Positions 1 through 9,107 of a DNA stretch of 64,000 nucleotides are shown here, one piece after another. The translations under genes and the position numbers were made by a program. The notes under the pieces are model-generated. The model worked only from the letters and a program-made list of their open reading frames with translations. It was not told the origin of the DNA and did not search any database. How positions within the stretch are numbered: position 1 is the first letter of the stretch; each line of letters opens with the position of its first letter. The stretch is from Deinococcus arcticus. GTDB taxonomy: Bacteria > Deinococcota > Deinococci > Deinococcales > Deinococcaceae. Location: assembly GCF_003028415.1 (NCBI RefSeq), contig NZ_PYSV01000012.1:62001-126000 (forward strand). Direction: 5' to 3'.

Positions 1-1
1 C

Positions 2-1999
2 CTGGCCATTACCAAGACCAACAACGTGACCGCCGTGAACGCGGGCAGCACGACCACGTACACCATCCGCGTGACCAACGGTGGCCCCAGCAGCGTCACG
101 GGCGCCATTCTGAAAGACGCGGCGGCCACGGGCCTGATCAAGGGCACGGTGACGTGCTCGGGCGCCACGGGGAACACCTGCGCTGCGGCGCCCACAGCGG
201 GACAACTGGAAAGCGGCAGTGGCTTTGCCCTGCCTGCCCTAGCCAACGGTGCCTTTTACGAAATCACCCTGACGGCCACCGTGACCGCCACGGGCGGCAG
301 CGTGGCCAACACCGCCACGGTGGACGCCCCCACCGGCACGGTAGACCCCACCCCCGGCAACAACACCGCCACCGACACCGACACCGTGACGCCCGTGGCC
401 GACCTGAGCATCACCAAGACCGACGGTGTAACGGCCGTGAACGCAGGCGGCACGACCACCTACACCATTCGCGTAACGAACAACGGCCCCAGCCCGGTGA
501 CGGGCGCGGTGCTGCGCGACGCTGCCGCCACGGGATTGACCAAGGGCGCGGTGGCCTGCTCGGGCACACCCGGCCAGTGCACGGCCGGCACCACGCCCAC
601 GGCCGCGCAGCTGGAAAGTGCAGGCGGCTTCGCCCTGCCCGCGCTGAACAGCGGCCAGTTCTTCGAGATCACAGTGACGGCCACCGTCTCGGCTGCGGCC
701 ACCAGTGTCACGAACACGGCGACGATCACGGCGCCCACTGGCACCACTGACCCTGTTGGCGGGAACAACAGTGCCAGTGACACGGATACGGTGACCCCTG
801 TGGCCGACCTGGGCATCACGAAAACTGACGGCGTGAGCGCGGTGAACACGAACGGCAGCACCATCTACACGATTCGGGTGACGAACAACGGCCCCAGCGC
901 GGTAACAGGCGCTACCCTGACGGACGCGGCGCCTGCGGGCCTGACTTTCACGGCCGTGGCCTGCTCTGGCACCCCAGGACAGTGCACGGCAGGCACCACC
1001 CCCAGCGTGACCCAGTTGCAAAGCGGCTACGCCCTGCCCCTCCTCAACAGCGGTGCTTTCTACGAAATTCGCGTGACGGCCACCGTGACCGCCACCAGTG
1101 GCAGCGTGGCAAACACCGCGACCATCGCTGTGCCCAGCGGCACCACCGACCCCACCCCGGGCAATAACAGCGCCACCGACACCAATACCGTCAGCGCCAC
1201 CTTTGATCTGGCAATTACCAAGACGGGGCCGGCGTTTGCCAAACCGGGCGAGACCTTCGCCTACACCATCCGCGTGTCCAATACCACCGCCACGGCCAGC
1301 GGCAGCGTGACGGTGACCGATGTGCTGCCTGCGGGCCTGACCTTCGTGAGCGCCGACAATGGCGGCAGCTACACTGCCGGCACCCGCACCGTCACCTGGA
1401 CCCTGACCAGCGTGGCGGGCAACGCGAACACCGACCTGACCCTGACAGTCACGGCGCCGGCCGATGCCACCATCCGGCCTGTGGGCGGCGTCAAGAGCGT
1501 GCAGAACACCGCCAGCCTCGTGGCAGCAGGCGACAGCAACGCCGCCAACAACACCTCGGCGGCCGTGACCACCCGCTTCGTGCTGAACGATGTGGCCAAG
1601 CGCGTGCGCAACGTGACGGCCGATGTGCGTGACAATGGCGGTGTGGCCCGCTTCGGGACGACGGGCGGCGGCAAGCCCGGCGAGGTGCTGGAGTACTGCC
1701 TGGACGCCAGCAACCTGGGCGGCGCCGATCTGCCCGGTTACGTGCTGACCGATCAGGTGCCCGGCAACGTGAACGCCCTGCTCACCGCCTATGACGCCGA
1801 GGAGCCCAGCGCGGCCACCGGCTTCGGGGTGAAGGTCACGCGCGGCGGGGTCACCTACCGCACCAGCGCGGCCGACGCGGACACCGGGACCCTGACGGCC
1901 ACCGGCGGGACCTTTGGCCGGGGCACCCTGACCCTGAACCTGGGGACCCTGGCCGCTGGCGAAACCGCCACCGCCTGCTTCCAGACCACCATTCGGTAA
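2..1999 (+). CDS. DUF11-repeat cell-surface protein (5' end missing)
   Basis: The reading frame is open from base 2, so the gene starts upstream of the window; 665 residues are visible. It holds four repeats of roughly 120-130 residues, each with an ITKTxGVxAVN opening, a TYTIRVTNNGPS core and a DPTPGNN close. This is the DUF11 (conserved-repeat, Ig-like) pattern of surface-layer and adhesin-like proteins. From about residue 525 a different C-terminal domain begins (ARFGTTGGGKPGEVLEYCLD) that resembles a further beta-sandwich. No sorting motif or C-terminal membrane helix is present. The repeats are very alike at DNA level, so the locus may recombine. The role as an exported structural protein is inferred from the family; no enzyme motif is seen. 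Confidence 0.85.
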   Translation: MAITKTNNVTAVNAGSTTTYTIRVTNGGPSSVTGAILKDAAATGLIKGTVTCSGATGNTCAAAPTAGQLESGSGFALPALANGAFYEITLTATVTATGGSVANTATVDAPTGTVDPTPGNNTATDTDTVTPVADLSITKTDGVTAVNAGGTTTYTIRVTNNGPSPVTGAVLRDAAATGLTKGAVACSGTPGQCTAGTTPTAAQLESAGGFALPALNSGQFFEITVTATVSAAATSVTNTATITAPTGTTDPVGGNNSASDTDTVTPVADLGITKTDGVSAVNTNGSTIYTIRVTNNGPSAVTGATLTDAAPAGLTFTAVACSGTPGQCTAGTTPSVTQLQSGYALPLLNSGAFYEIRVTATVTATSGSVANTATIAVPSGTTDPTPGNNSATDTNTVSATFDLAITKTGPAFAKPGETFAYTIRVSNTTATASGSVTVTDVLPAGLTFVSADNGGSYTAGTRTVTWTLTSVAGNANTDLTLTVTAPADATIRPVGGVKSVQNTASLVAAGDSNAANNTSAAVTTRFVLNDVAKRVRNVTADVRDNGGVARFGTTGGGKPGEVLEYCLDASNLGGADLPGYVLTDQVPGNVNALLTAYDAEEPSAATGFGVKVTRGGVTYRTSAADADTGTLTATGGTFGRGTLTLNLGTLAAGETATACFQTTIR

Positions 2000-2015
2000 G
2001 GGCACAACAAACCTG

Positions 2016-2047
2016 GGGCGCCCCTTCAAATCATTGGAGGGGCGCCC
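2016..2047. terminator. Hairpin terminator after surface protein
   Basis: A perfect 10-bp stem (GGGCGCCCCT with AGGGGCGCCC) encloses a 12-nt loop 16 bases after the stop codon. There is no strong U run, so termination on the plus strand is probable rather than certain. Confidence 0.6.
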
Positions 2048-2096
2048 TGCTTGGTCCAGAGAGTGCCATGCCTGCGTTCAGCTGGCGGCCCCCAAC

Positions 2097-2130
2097 GAAA
2101 ACCCCCCAGCGGCTGTGGCTGGGGGGGGTT
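2097..2130 (-). terminator. Rho-independent terminator of pnp
   Basis: On the minus strand a stem of AACCCCCC(C)AGC with GCTGGGGGGTT closes over a short loop and is followed by TTTTCG. It sits 15 bases beyond the pnp stop codon and is a conventional intrinsic terminator. Confidence 0.75.
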
Positions 2131-2144
2131 GTTGCTCCTCCGCT

Positions 2145-4310
2145 TCAGTCGCGGCGGGGGGGACGGCCACCCCGGTCGCCGCCGGGGCGCGGCGCGCGGG
2201 GCTCGCGCGGGGCCACCTTACCTTCCAGCTCGGGGCGGATCAGGTCAATCTTGCCCCGGTCGTCAATGTTGGCAATCTTCACCTGCAGCCTGTCGCCCAC
2301 GTTCAGCACGTCCTCGACGGCGTTAATGCGCTCCTCGCTCATCTGCGAGATGTGCAGCATGCCGTCCTGGCCGGGGAAGAGGTTCACAAAGGCCCCGAAC
2401 GGCGCGGTCTTGACCACGGTGCCCTCAAAAATCTCGCCCACCTTGGCTTCGCGGGTCAGGCCCTCAATGCGGGCGCGGACCGCCTCGGCGGCGGCGCTGT
2501 CGGCCGAGAACACCCGAACGGTGCCGTCCTCTTCCACCGTGATCTGCGCGCCCATGGCTTCGAGTTCGCGGATCTGCTTGCCGCCAGGGCCAATCACCTT
2601 GCCAATCAGCTCGGGGTTGATCTTGAGGCTGACAATGCGCGGCGCCGTGGGGCTCAGTTCGGGGCGGGGGGCACCAAGCACCTCGGCCATCTTGCCCAGG
2701 ATGTGCAGGCGGCCCTCCCGGGCCTGAGAGAGCGCCTCGCGCATGATCTGCGGGGTAATGCCGCCCACCTTGATGTCCATCTGCAGGGCGGTCACGCCCT
2801 GGGCCGTGCCGCAGACCTTGAAGTCCATATCGCCCAGCGCGTCTTCCAGGCCCAGAATGTCAGTGAGCACGCGGTAGGCGTCTCCCTCCATCACCAGACC
2901 CATGGCCACACCGGCCACGGGCGCCTTGATGGGCACGCCCGCGTCCATCAGGGCCAGGGTGCCCGCGCAGACGGTGGCCATGGAGCTGGAGCCATTGGAT
3001 TCCAGTACCTCGCCCACCAGACGAATCACATAGGGGAACTCTTCAAACGAGGGCAGCACCGCGCGGATGGCCCGCTTGGCCAGGTGGCCGTGCCCCACTT
3101 CACGGCGCGACTGCCCGCCCATGCGCTTGACCTCGCCGGTCGAATACGGCGGGAAATTGTAGTGCAGCAGGAACTTGTCGCCGGTTTCACTGGTCAGGTC
3201 ATCAATCAGGATCTCGTCGCGCTCGGTGCCCAGGGTGGCCACGCCCAGCACCTGCGTCTCGCCGCGCGTGAAGATGGCGCTGCCGTGGGCGCGGGGCAGG
3301 GCGCGGGCCTCGATCCAGATGGGGCGCACCGTCTTCGCGTTGCGGCCGTCAGCGCGCAGGTCGTTGTCCAGGATCAGGCGGCGCAGTTCCTGCTTTTCCA
3401 CCTTGCCAAAGGCGCTTTTCAGGGCGGCCACGCGCTCCTCGGCGCCCTCAACCTCGCCCTCGGGAATGCGGGCCTGAATCAGGCGCTCACGCAGGGCCTT
3501 CAGATTGGCGCTGCGCTCCTTTTTCTTCGTGGTCAGCAGGGCGTCACGCAGACCAGCGGCGCGCGCCTGCTCGGCCAGTTCAGGGACGAGGTCGGTGCTC
3601 AGGTCGCCGTCGGCCAGAAAGTTGAACTTCTCCTGCCCCAGTTCAGCGCGCATGCGCTCGATCACGTCCAGCACACCCTGCATGCCCGCGTGGGCAAATT
3701 CAATGGCGGCCACCAGATCGTCCTCGCCCACTTCCTGGGCGCCGGCCTCGACCATCATCACGGCCGATCGGGTGCCCGCCACCACGAGGTCCAGGCGGCT
3801 GGCGGCCAGCTGGTCCACGGTGGGGTTCAGGATGAACTGGCCGTCCACCTGCCCCACCCGCACGCAGGCGGTGGGCCCCTGCCAGGGAATGTCGCTGATG
3901 GTCAGCGCCGCCGAGGCGCCGATGGGCCCCAGCACATCCGGCAGGTTCTGGCCGTCGGCCGAGAGCACCGTGATAATCACCTGCGTTTCGTGGCGGTAGC
4001 CCTTGGGAAACAGTGGGCGCAGCTGGCGGTCCGTGATGCGCGCCGAGAGAATGGCCCGCTCGCCGGGGCGCCCCTCGCGGCGGTGAAAGGAGCCGGGAAT
4101 CTTGCCCACGGCGTAGTGGCGCTCTTCGAATTCCACCGTCAGGGGCAGAAAGTCCAGGGTGCTTTTTTCTTCGCGGGCCTGGGCGGTCACCAGCACCACC
4201 GTGTCGCCGTAGCGCAGGGTCACGCTGCCGCTGACGAGCTTGGCCAGCTTGCCCGTCTCGATGCTCAGCTCACGGTCGCCCAGCATCGTCGTATAGGTCT
4301 TTCCAATCAT
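2145..4310 (-). CDS. pnp: Polyribonucleotide nucleotidyltransferase (PNPase)
   Basis: Phosphorolytic 3'-5' exoribonuclease of RNA decay. The 721-residue product has the two RNase PH-like cores, a KH domain ([14 protein letters not shown]) and a C-terminal S1 domain ([19 protein letters not shown]), followed by a basic Pro/Arg/Gly-rich tail ([20 protein letters not shown]). The length matches the family. An in-frame ATG 27 codons upstream exists, but [15 protein letters not shown] is the usual N-terminus and a TAGACT hexamer lies exactly 7 nt before it, which supports this start. Transcribed alone, divergent from the small membrane protein genes. PNPase is a known contributor to RNA turnover in Deinococcus; the assignment is secure. 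Confidence 0.97.
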   Translation of the reverse strand: MIGKTYTTMLGDRELSIETGKLAKLVSGSVTLRYGDTVVLVTAQAREEKSTLDFLPLTVEFEERHYAVGKIPGSFHRREGRPGERAILSARITDRQLRPLFPKGYRHETQVIITVLSADGQNLPDVLGPIGASAALTISDIPWQGPTACVRVGQVDGQFILNPTVDQLAASRLDLVVAGTRSAVMMVEAGAQEVGEDDLVAAIEFAHAGMQGVLDVIERMRAELGQEKFNFLADGDLSTDLVPELAEQARAAGLRDALLTTKKKERSANLKALRERLIQARIPEGEVEGAEERVAALKSAFGKVEKQELRRLILDNDLRADGRNAKTVRPIWIEARALPRAHGSAIFTRGETQVLGVATLGTERDEILIDDLTSETGDKFLLHYNFPPYSTGEVKRMGGQSRREVGHGHLAKRAIRAVLPSFEEFPYVIRLVGEVLESNGSSSMATVCAGTLALMDAGVPIKAPVAGVAMGLVMEGDAYRVLTDILGLEDALGDMDFKVCGTAQGVTALQMDIKVGGITPQIMREALSQAREGRLHILGKMAEVLGAPRPELSPTAPRIVSLKINPELIGKVIGPGGKQIRELEAMGAQITVEEDGTVRVFSADSAAAEAVRARIEGLTREAKVGEIFEGTVVKTAPFGAFVNLFPGQDGMLHISQMSEERINAVEDVLNVGDRLQVKIANIDDRGKIDLIRPELEGKVAPREPRAPRPGGDRGGRPPRRD

Positions 4311-4317
4311 GGAAGGC

Positions 4318-4323
4318 AGTCTA
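4318..4323 (-). promoter_or_regulatory. -10 element, leaderless pnp start
   Basis: TAGACT on the minus strand lies 7 nt before the pnp ATG, so transcription would start at or next to the start codon. No Shine-Dalgarno sequence is present between them. Confidence 0.6.
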
Positions 4324-4389
4324 TCCCGCGCCGTGCGGCCCACACCGGGCCCCCGCAACGATTGGCCGCGCAGGCGCGTAAGGAAAGCC

Positions 4390-4593
4390 ATGAGAGATCT
4401 GCTGGGCGGCCTGCTGGAGGGCTTGATTCATGTTGTGACCACCCTTGACCTTCCGTGGCGCTGGATGTTCCGCGTCCTGGGGACTCTCCTGACAGCGATG
4501 TGGCCCATCCTGAACGATCAGACGTTGGTCTTGCTGGGCGGCCTGCTCCTGCTGGGCTCATTTGTCCGCTGGCCGGGCTCGGCCCTGCGGTAG
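4390..4593 (+). CDS. Small hydrophobic protein, unknown
   Basis: 67 residues. The start ATG follows AAGGAAAG, a good ribosome site; an upstream in-frame ATG would overlap the pnp promoter. The protein has an amphipathic first half ([16 protein letters not shown]) and one or two hydrophobic stretches ([26 protein letters not shown]), so it is probably a membrane protein. It is 9 bases from the next gene, also a membrane protein, and may be cotranscribed with it. No family recognised. Confidence 0.55.
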   Translation: MRDLLGGLLEGLIHVVTTLDLPWRWMFRVLGTLLTAMWPILNDQTLVLLGGLLLLGSFVRWPGSALR

Positions 4594-4602
4594 TTCAGGC
4601 GC

Positions 4603-5073
4603 ATGACGGCCCACTGCCTCCATCTGCGGCTGACCGTCCCCCTGTCCTGGGTGCTGCTGCACGCCATGACCATGCGCACCACCGTGAACGTGAAGGCCGA
4701 ATGGGACCAGGGCTACGCCACGCTGTACCAGTACGGCTTTCCGCTGCCGTTTACGCATTGGGGTCTGGTGTCCAGTGAATATGACGCCTACTTTCTGGCG
4801 CCGCTGCTGCTGGACTGGGCGGTGTATGGGCTGGGGTGTGGTCTGGCCGTTCATGGGCTGCGGCGATTGTTGCGGTCCAGACGCCGCCTTCTGCCCTGGC
4901 TGCTGGTGCCGCTGTGGGTGTGGGCGCTGTGGACCACCGGGCGCGTGGCCGTGGACGTCGCCCTGGGTGAGGCCACCTGGACCACCCGGTTTTCTGTGAT
5001 GAGTACCCGTGACCCGGCGTTCTCCTGGGGCTGGCGGGGGCGCGGCCTGGACGGCTACGGCCCCCGGAACTGA
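4603..5073 (+). CDS. Membrane protein, unknown function
   Basis: 156 residues with three probable membrane helices: near the N-terminus (LTVPLSWVLLHAM), around residue 68 (APLLLDWAVYGLGCGLAV) and around residue 100 (LLPWLLVPLWVWALW), with a basic RRLLRSRRR loop between the second and third. The C-terminal 40 residues are hydrophilic. It starts 9 bases after the preceding small membrane protein. I do not recognise the family; the start codon is the least certain part. Confidence 0.6.
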   Translation: MTAHCLHLRLTVPLSWVLLHAMTMRTTVNVKAEWDQGYATLYQYGFPLPFTHWGLVSSEYDAYFLAPLLLDWAVYGLGCGLAVHGLRRLLRSRRRLLPWLLVPLWVWALWTTGRVAVDVALGEATWTTRFSVMSTRDPAFSWGWRGRGLDGYGPRN

Positions 5074-5122
5074 TCGTGCTGTCCCGGCGCCCTATCCTGG
5101 GGTTCACACAGGAGGAACCACC

Positions 5123-5932
5123 ATGACTGTACCGGCATTTGGACTGGGCACGTTTCGGCTGAAGGATGATGTGGTGCGCCGCGTGGTGGCCGACGCCCTG
5201 GAACTCGGCTACCGCGCCATTGACACCGCGCAGGGCTACGACAACGAGGGCGAGATTGGCGAGGTGCTTTCACAGAGCGGGGTACCGCGCGAGCAGGTGT
5301 ACCTGACGACCAAGATCAAGCCTGCCCATTACCGCCGCCAGACCCTGCTGGACAGCCTCCGTGAAAGCCTGGAGAAGCTGCGCGTGGAGCAGGTGGACCT
5401 GACCCTGATTCACTGGCCGGTGCCGAAGGGAGAGGTGCGCCCGGAGGAATACCTGGCCGCGCTGGCCGAGGCGCGCGAACTGGGCCTGACCCGCAACCTG
5501 GGCGTGTCCAACTTCAATATCGCTGGCCTGAAGCAGGCGCGCGAGGTGCTGGGCGGCGTGCCCATCGCCACCAATCAGGTGGAAATCCATCCCTACCTGC
5601 AAAACCGCACCCTGGTGGACTTTGCCCACCGGGAAGGAATCCACCTGACCTCCTACATGACGCTGGCGGTGGGCAAGGTCATGAACGATGAGGTGCTGGG
5701 AGACATCGCCCGCGCGCACGGCGCCACGCCCGCGCAGGTGGCACTGGCCTGGGCGCTGCGCCAGGGCCACAGCGTCATTCCCAGCAGCACCAAGCGCGAG
5801 AATCTGGCGAGCAACCTGAAAGCCCAGACGTTAGAACTGACAGACGAGGAGATGGCCCGCATAGGGGGGCTGGAACAGGGCGAAACGGCCCGGATTGCCA
5901 ACCCCGAAAGCGCCCGGCCTGACTGGGATTGA
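5123..5932 (+). CDS. Aldo/keto reductase (2,5-didehydrogluconate reductase type)
   Basis: NAD(P)H-dependent carbonyl reductase, 269 residues, typical of the AKR5-like short family. The catalytic tetrad is readable: Asp and Tyr in YRAIDTAQGYDNE, Lys in TTKIKP and His in TLIHWP. The signature LGVSNFNIAGL and the cofactor motif IPSSTKRENLASNL follow in order. The start chosen has a strong AGGAGG site 6 bases upstream; the frame is open further upstream but carries no second site. It stands alone, with no pathway partner nearby, so the substrate is unknown. Confidence 0.93.
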   Translation: MTVPAFGLGTFRLKDDVVRRVVADALELGYRAIDTAQGYDNEGEIGEVLSQSGVPREQVYLTTKIKPAHYRRQTLLDSLRESLEKLRVEQVDLTLIHWPVPKGEVRPEEYLAALAEARELGLTRNLGVSNFNIAGLKQAREVLGGVPIATNQVEIHPYLQNRTLVDFAHREGIHLTSYMTLAVGKVMNDEVLGDIARAHGATPAQVALAWALRQGHSVIPSSTKRENLASNLKAQTLELTDEEMARIGGLEQGETARIANPESARPDWD

Positions 5933-6015
5933 GGCGACCTCTGGCCCCAGCGGCGGCAACACCGCTTCCATTCGGGCCAGGAGATGGCAGACGGGGGCTG
6001 GGGGCGGCGGTGCAG

Positions 6016-6021
6016 TACACT
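6016..6021 (+). promoter_or_regulatory. -10 element before lipoprotein gene
   Basis: TACACT ends 9 nt before the ATG at 6031, leaving a leader of only a few bases and no ribosome site. This supports the short start. Confidence 0.45.
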
Positions 6022-6030
6022 GCCCCCACC

Positions 6031-7101
6031 ATGAAACCCAGTGTACGGATGGCCCTCACGGGACTGCTGAGCCTTTCGCTGCTGGCCGGATGCGGCCAGC
6101 AGACCCCGGCCGGTACCCTGAGCGCGCAGGGCGGCAACGGAAAGCCCCCAACCGGGCAGACCACGGCGGCAGCGCGGGTATTCCTGACCAACCCCATTCA
6201 GAGCACCGGCGACCAGACCCTGACCGACAGTAAGGATGCGGCCTCGGCGGTGCCGGCCAGCGCCTACTTTGGCGTGACGCTGACCCATCTGGACGGCAGC
6301 GGCTCCCTGAGCGGCACCTACGCCCGGGTGGTCAGCGAAACAGGCACGCCGGTCTACGGCACTGGCCCTTTCAACTTCACCCGCGACCAGGACCAGTTTG
6401 AGCAGGTCATGGCCTATTTCTGGATCACGGAAGCGCAGAAGTACCTGCAGTCACTGGGGTTCGGGCGCACGTTGCCGGCGGTCAACAGCGACCAGCAGCA
6501 GATCAAGGTCGGGCAGTACGGCCTTGATAACTCGTACCAGAATGACCACCCGGACATCATCCGCATGGGCAAGGGCGGCGTGGACGACGCCGAGGACGGC
6601 GAGGTGATTGTCCACGAATACGGCCATGCGGTCCACGCGGCGCAGGTGCCGGGCTTTGGCAGCAGCCCGGAAGCGGGCGCCATTGGCGAGGCGTTCGGGG
6701 ATTATCTGGCCCTGACAGTGGGCGAAGCGGTGGCCAGGGCCTACGGCGCGCCCATCCGCACGCCGCTGCCCTGCCTGATGGACTGGGACAGCGTGTCCTA
6801 TACCACCGCCACCCCGCACTGCATCCGCCGCACCGACACGAACAAGCACTACCCCGAGGACCTGCGCGGCTCGGTACACGCCGACGGCGAAATCTGGTCA
6901 CGCGCCCTGTGGGACATCCGCCAGGGCCTGGGGGCCTCCGTGGCTGACCGGATTATCGTGAATGCCCAGTTCCGGTTCCGCCCCGACACCAGCTTTGCGG
7001 CGGCGGCCCAGGCGACGGTGGATACCGCGCAGGCGATGTACGGCAGGACCCAGGCCGGGGTGGTCCACGCCGCCTTTGCGGCGCGCGGCATTCTGCGCTG
7101 A
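6031..7101 (+). CDS. Zinc metalloprotease lipoprotein (gluzincin type)
   Basis: 356 residues. The N-terminus is a lipoprotein signal (LLSLSLLAGC, Cys about residue 20), so the enzyme is anchored outside the cytoplasmic membrane. The zinc site is HEYGHAVH, followed about 24 residues later by GEAFGDY, whose Glu would be the third zinc ligand; this is the thermolysin/fungalysin (M4/M36) arrangement. No long propeptide or PPC domain is present, so it is shorter than classical M36 enzymes. The reading frame extends upstream, but the signal peptide fixes the start. Substrate unknown; protease activity is inferred from the motif. Confidence 0.82.
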   Translation: MKPSVRMALTGLLSLSLLAGCGQQTPAGTLSAQGGNGKPPTGQTTAAARVFLTNPIQSTGDQTLTDSKDAASAVPASAYFGVTLTHLDGSGSLSGTYARVVSETGTPVYGTGPFNFTRDQDQFEQVMAYFWITEAQKYLQSLGFGRTLPAVNSDQQQIKVGQYGLDNSYQNDHPDIIRMGKGGVDDAEDGEVIVHEYGHAVHAAQVPGFGSSPEAGAIGEAFGDYLALTVGEAVARAYGAPIRTPLPCLMDWDSVSYTTATPHCIRRTDTNKHYPEDLRGSVHADGEIWSRALWDIRQGLGASVADRIIVNAQFRFRPDTSFAAAAQATVDTAQAMYGRTQAGVVHAAFAARGILR

Positions 7102-7278
7102 GGAGCGGCCGGGCTGACGCTTGACCAGAGAGCGTGCCCACCCGGTGCCAGGCGGCGCAGTGGTGGGGGAGGGGTGACGCTATGCATGCGTTGGCCGAAC
7201 CGCCCGGTATGGACGGCCTGCGTTTGACTGCACCCCCACCCCAGAGAAGGGGCCCTACGGAATTTTTCGGAATTGGTA

Positions 7279-7935
7279 TTAGACCTCGACCAGGGGCGGC
7301 AGCGGAAAGGCCCGGACAAAGTGCTGGGCTACGTCACGCTTCCCTTCCACCTTCACCGCCCCTGCCGCTTCCGCATCTGCCAGTGGTTGCCCGCCGAAAA
7401 TCACGGCCCCCAGCGCGCCGACCGCGCCGCTCAGGGTCACCTCGGCTGCTGGGTTCAGGCCAGGGCTGACCTCGGCGTGCTGGCCCTGAAGGTGCACGGT
7501 GTAACTGCCCTCTGGTCCCAGATTCAGAGCCACACTGGCCTGGGGCAGCCCGCCGCCATTCATGGTTTTCAGCGCGGCCAGCAGCGTGGCGGTGGTGATG
7601 GGCGCCTGGGCCGGGCGGCGGGGCGAGCGCGCGCCCCAGCGGCCCAGGGCCTGGAGCACGGGTTCCAGTTCCCGCCCCCAGTCGGTCAGGGCATACACCC
7701 GCGCGTTGGCTGGGGGCGGCAACTGCTCTCGGCGCACCACACCTGTTCCCTCCAGATCGTTCAGGCGCTGGGTCAGCACCGTGGGGCTGATGCCGCGCAG
7801 GCCCTCTTGCAGGTCGGTAAACCGGCGCGGGCCGGGCAGCAGTTCACGGACCACCAGCAGTGCCCAGCGTTCCCCGATCAGGTCCAGGGCGTGGGCGGCG
7901 GCGCAGCCATCGTCGTACACGCGCTTTCCAGGCAT
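7279..7935 (-). CDS. HxlR-family transcription regulator with SCP2-like C-terminus
   Basis: 218 residues. Residues 1-100 are a winged-helix HxlR domain (CAAAHALDLIGERWALLVVRELL; GISPTVLTQRLNDLE). The C-terminal half resembles a sterol-carrier (SCP2) ligand domain, a fusion seen in some HxlR proteins. It is divergent from the six-gene run beginning at 8107, and a perfect palindrome lies between them, so autoregulation and control of that run are likely. The 177-base stretch between its stop and the lipoprotein gene holds no recognised feature. Confidence 0.87.
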   Translation of the reverse strand: MPGKRVYDDGCAAAHALDLIGERWALLVVRELLPGPRRFTDLQEGLRGISPTVLTQRLNDLEGTGVVRREQLPPPANARVYALTDWGRELEPVLQALGRWGARSPRRPAQAPITTATLLAALKTMNGGGLPQASVALNLGPEGSYTVHLQGQHAEVSPGLNPAAEVTLSGAVGALGAVIFGGQPLADAEAAGAVKVEGKRDVAQHFVRAFPLPPLVEV

Positions 7936-7955
7936 CGAGCCTTCAGTGTAGCCTG

Positions 7956-7978
7956 CTGACTCCGGAAAATGGAGTCAG
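7956..7978. promoter_or_regulatory. Palindromic operator candidate for the HxlR regulator
   Basis: CTGACTCC and GGAGTCAG form perfect 8-base arms around a 7-base centre, 20 bases before the regulator's start and upstream of the divergent run. Position and symmetry fit a dimeric repressor site. Confidence 0.5.
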
Positions 7979-7981
7979 GAC

Positions 7982-8011
7982 TTGCAATTGCGGAGTATTC
8001 TGTCCTAAGCT
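7982..8011 (+). promoter_or_regulatory. Possible sigma-70-like promoter of the VOC/exporter run
   Basis: TTGCAA at 7982 and TAAGCT at 8006 are separated by 18 bases, about 95 bases before the first gene. The -10 match is weak. Confidence 0.3.
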
Positions 8012-8106
8012 AAATAGGTCAAAGGAAGTTCGGGCACAATTGCGGCCCGCCACCGGGTCGTGTGGCGGACGGACACCCACGCCCCGAACCGACAGAGGAG
8101 CCCGCT

Positions 8107-8523
8107 ATGCCACAGCTTCAGCCCTACCTCGGATTCAACGGCAAGTGCCAGGAAGCCATGACCTTTTACCAGGCGTGCCTGGGGGGCACCCTTGACCTGA
8201 TGACGGTGGCGCAGTCCCCTGTCGCCGCACAGCTGCCCGCCGAGATGCAGGAGCGCGTGCTGCACGGCAGCCTGGTTTCCGGCGACCTGACGCTGCTGGC
8301 GTCGGATATGTCGCAGGACATCGGGCGCAGCCAGTCGGTCTCGCTGATGGTGCAGTGCGGCAGCGCCGAGGAGGCCCACGCCACCTTTGCCAAACTGGCC
8401 GAAGGGGGCGGCACGGTCACGCAGCCCCTGGGCCTGTCGTTCTGGGGGTCTACCTTTGGGCACCTGACCGACCGCTACGGCATCCACTGGTTGCTGAACG
8501 CCGAAGCGCCCCAGGCGGACTGA
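8107..8523 (+). CDS. VOC/PhnB-like glyoxalase-fold protein
   Basis: 138 residues, the size of the PhnB-like vicinal oxygen chelate family (YLGFNGKCQEAMTFYQACLGG; LMVQCGSAEEAHATFAKLAEGG; FWGSTFGHLTDRYGIHWLLN). These proteins often lack proven activity. The start follows CAGAGGAG with good spacing; the frame continues upstream without a second site. First gene of a run of six genes with gaps of 2-22 bases or overlaps, all on the plus strand, probably one operon controlled from the HxlR intergenic region. Confidence 0.88.
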   Translation: MPQLQPYLGFNGKCQEAMTFYQACLGGTLDLMTVAQSPVAAQLPAEMQERVLHGSLVSGDLTLLASDMSQDIGRSQSVSLMVQCGSAEEAHATFAKLAEGGGTVTQPLGLSFWGSTFGHLTDRYGIHWLLNAEAPQAD

Positions 8524-8527
8524 GCGC

Positions 8528-9085
8528 GTGTCGTTTCAGGCGTACCTGGATGCTGTGCAGGCCCAGACCGGAAAGACGGTGCCCGAATTCCGCGAGCTGG
8601 CCGACGAAAAGGGGCTGGAGAAACACGGCCAGATCGTGGCGTGGCTGAAAACGGAGTACGGCCTGGGCCACGGTCACGCCACGGCGGTGGCCGCCGCGCT
8701 GCTGAAGGCCGAGACCCGCCGCGCCCCGGAGGAAGAGCGCGTCAGCGCCCTGTTCAGCGGCAAAAAGGCGGGCTGGCAGCCGCTGTGGACCGCCCTGCTG
8801 GTCCACGCCCGCACCCTGGGCGACGATGTGGGCGTGGGCCCCACCGAGTCCTACGTGAGCCTCACGCGCGGCGGCAAGAAATTTGCCCTGGTGCAGCCGG
8901 GCGTCAGGGGGGCAGATGTGGGCCTGCGCCTGCCCGGCCTCCTGCCTGCGGCGCCCTTTGAGCCGGCCGGGTCATGGAACACGATGGTGACCCACCGCTT
9001 GCGCCTGACCCAGCCCACAGAGCCGGCTGCTGAGCCAGACGCTGCCCTGCTGGACGCCCTGCGCGCCGCCTACCAGGCCCGCTGA
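8528..9085 (+). CDS. DUF4287-DUF5655 two-domain protein
   Basis: 185 residues, GTG start 4 bases after the previous stop. Residues 1-70 match the DUF4287 pattern (SFQAYLDAVQAQTGKTVPEF; GLGHGHATAVAAALL), residues 80-180 the DUF5655 pattern (LGDDVGVGPTESYVSLTRGG). The fusion of the two is common in actinobacteria and Deinococcus. Function unknown; the company of VOC proteins and an exporter suggests small-molecule handling, which is only an inference. Confidence 0.8.
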   Translation: MSFQAYLDAVQAQTGKTVPEFRELADEKGLEKHGQIVAWLKTEYGLGHGHATAVAAALLKAETRRAPEEERVSALFSGKKAGWQPLWTALLVHARTLGDDVGVGPTESYVSLTRGGKKFALVQPGVRGADVGLRLPGLLPAAPFEPAGSWNTMVTHRLRLTQPTEPAAEPDAALLDALRAAYQAR

Positions 9086-9107
9086 CCCCCCTGCCCCGGA
9101 GGCCCCC

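Noticed and set aside
2034..4448. Very long open frame opposite pnp, and similar ones opposite the molybdoenzyme, MFS and GDH genes
   Set aside because: These mirror the codon periodicity of the real genes in GC-rich DNA; they give His/Gln/Arg/Gly-rich translations with no family motif.
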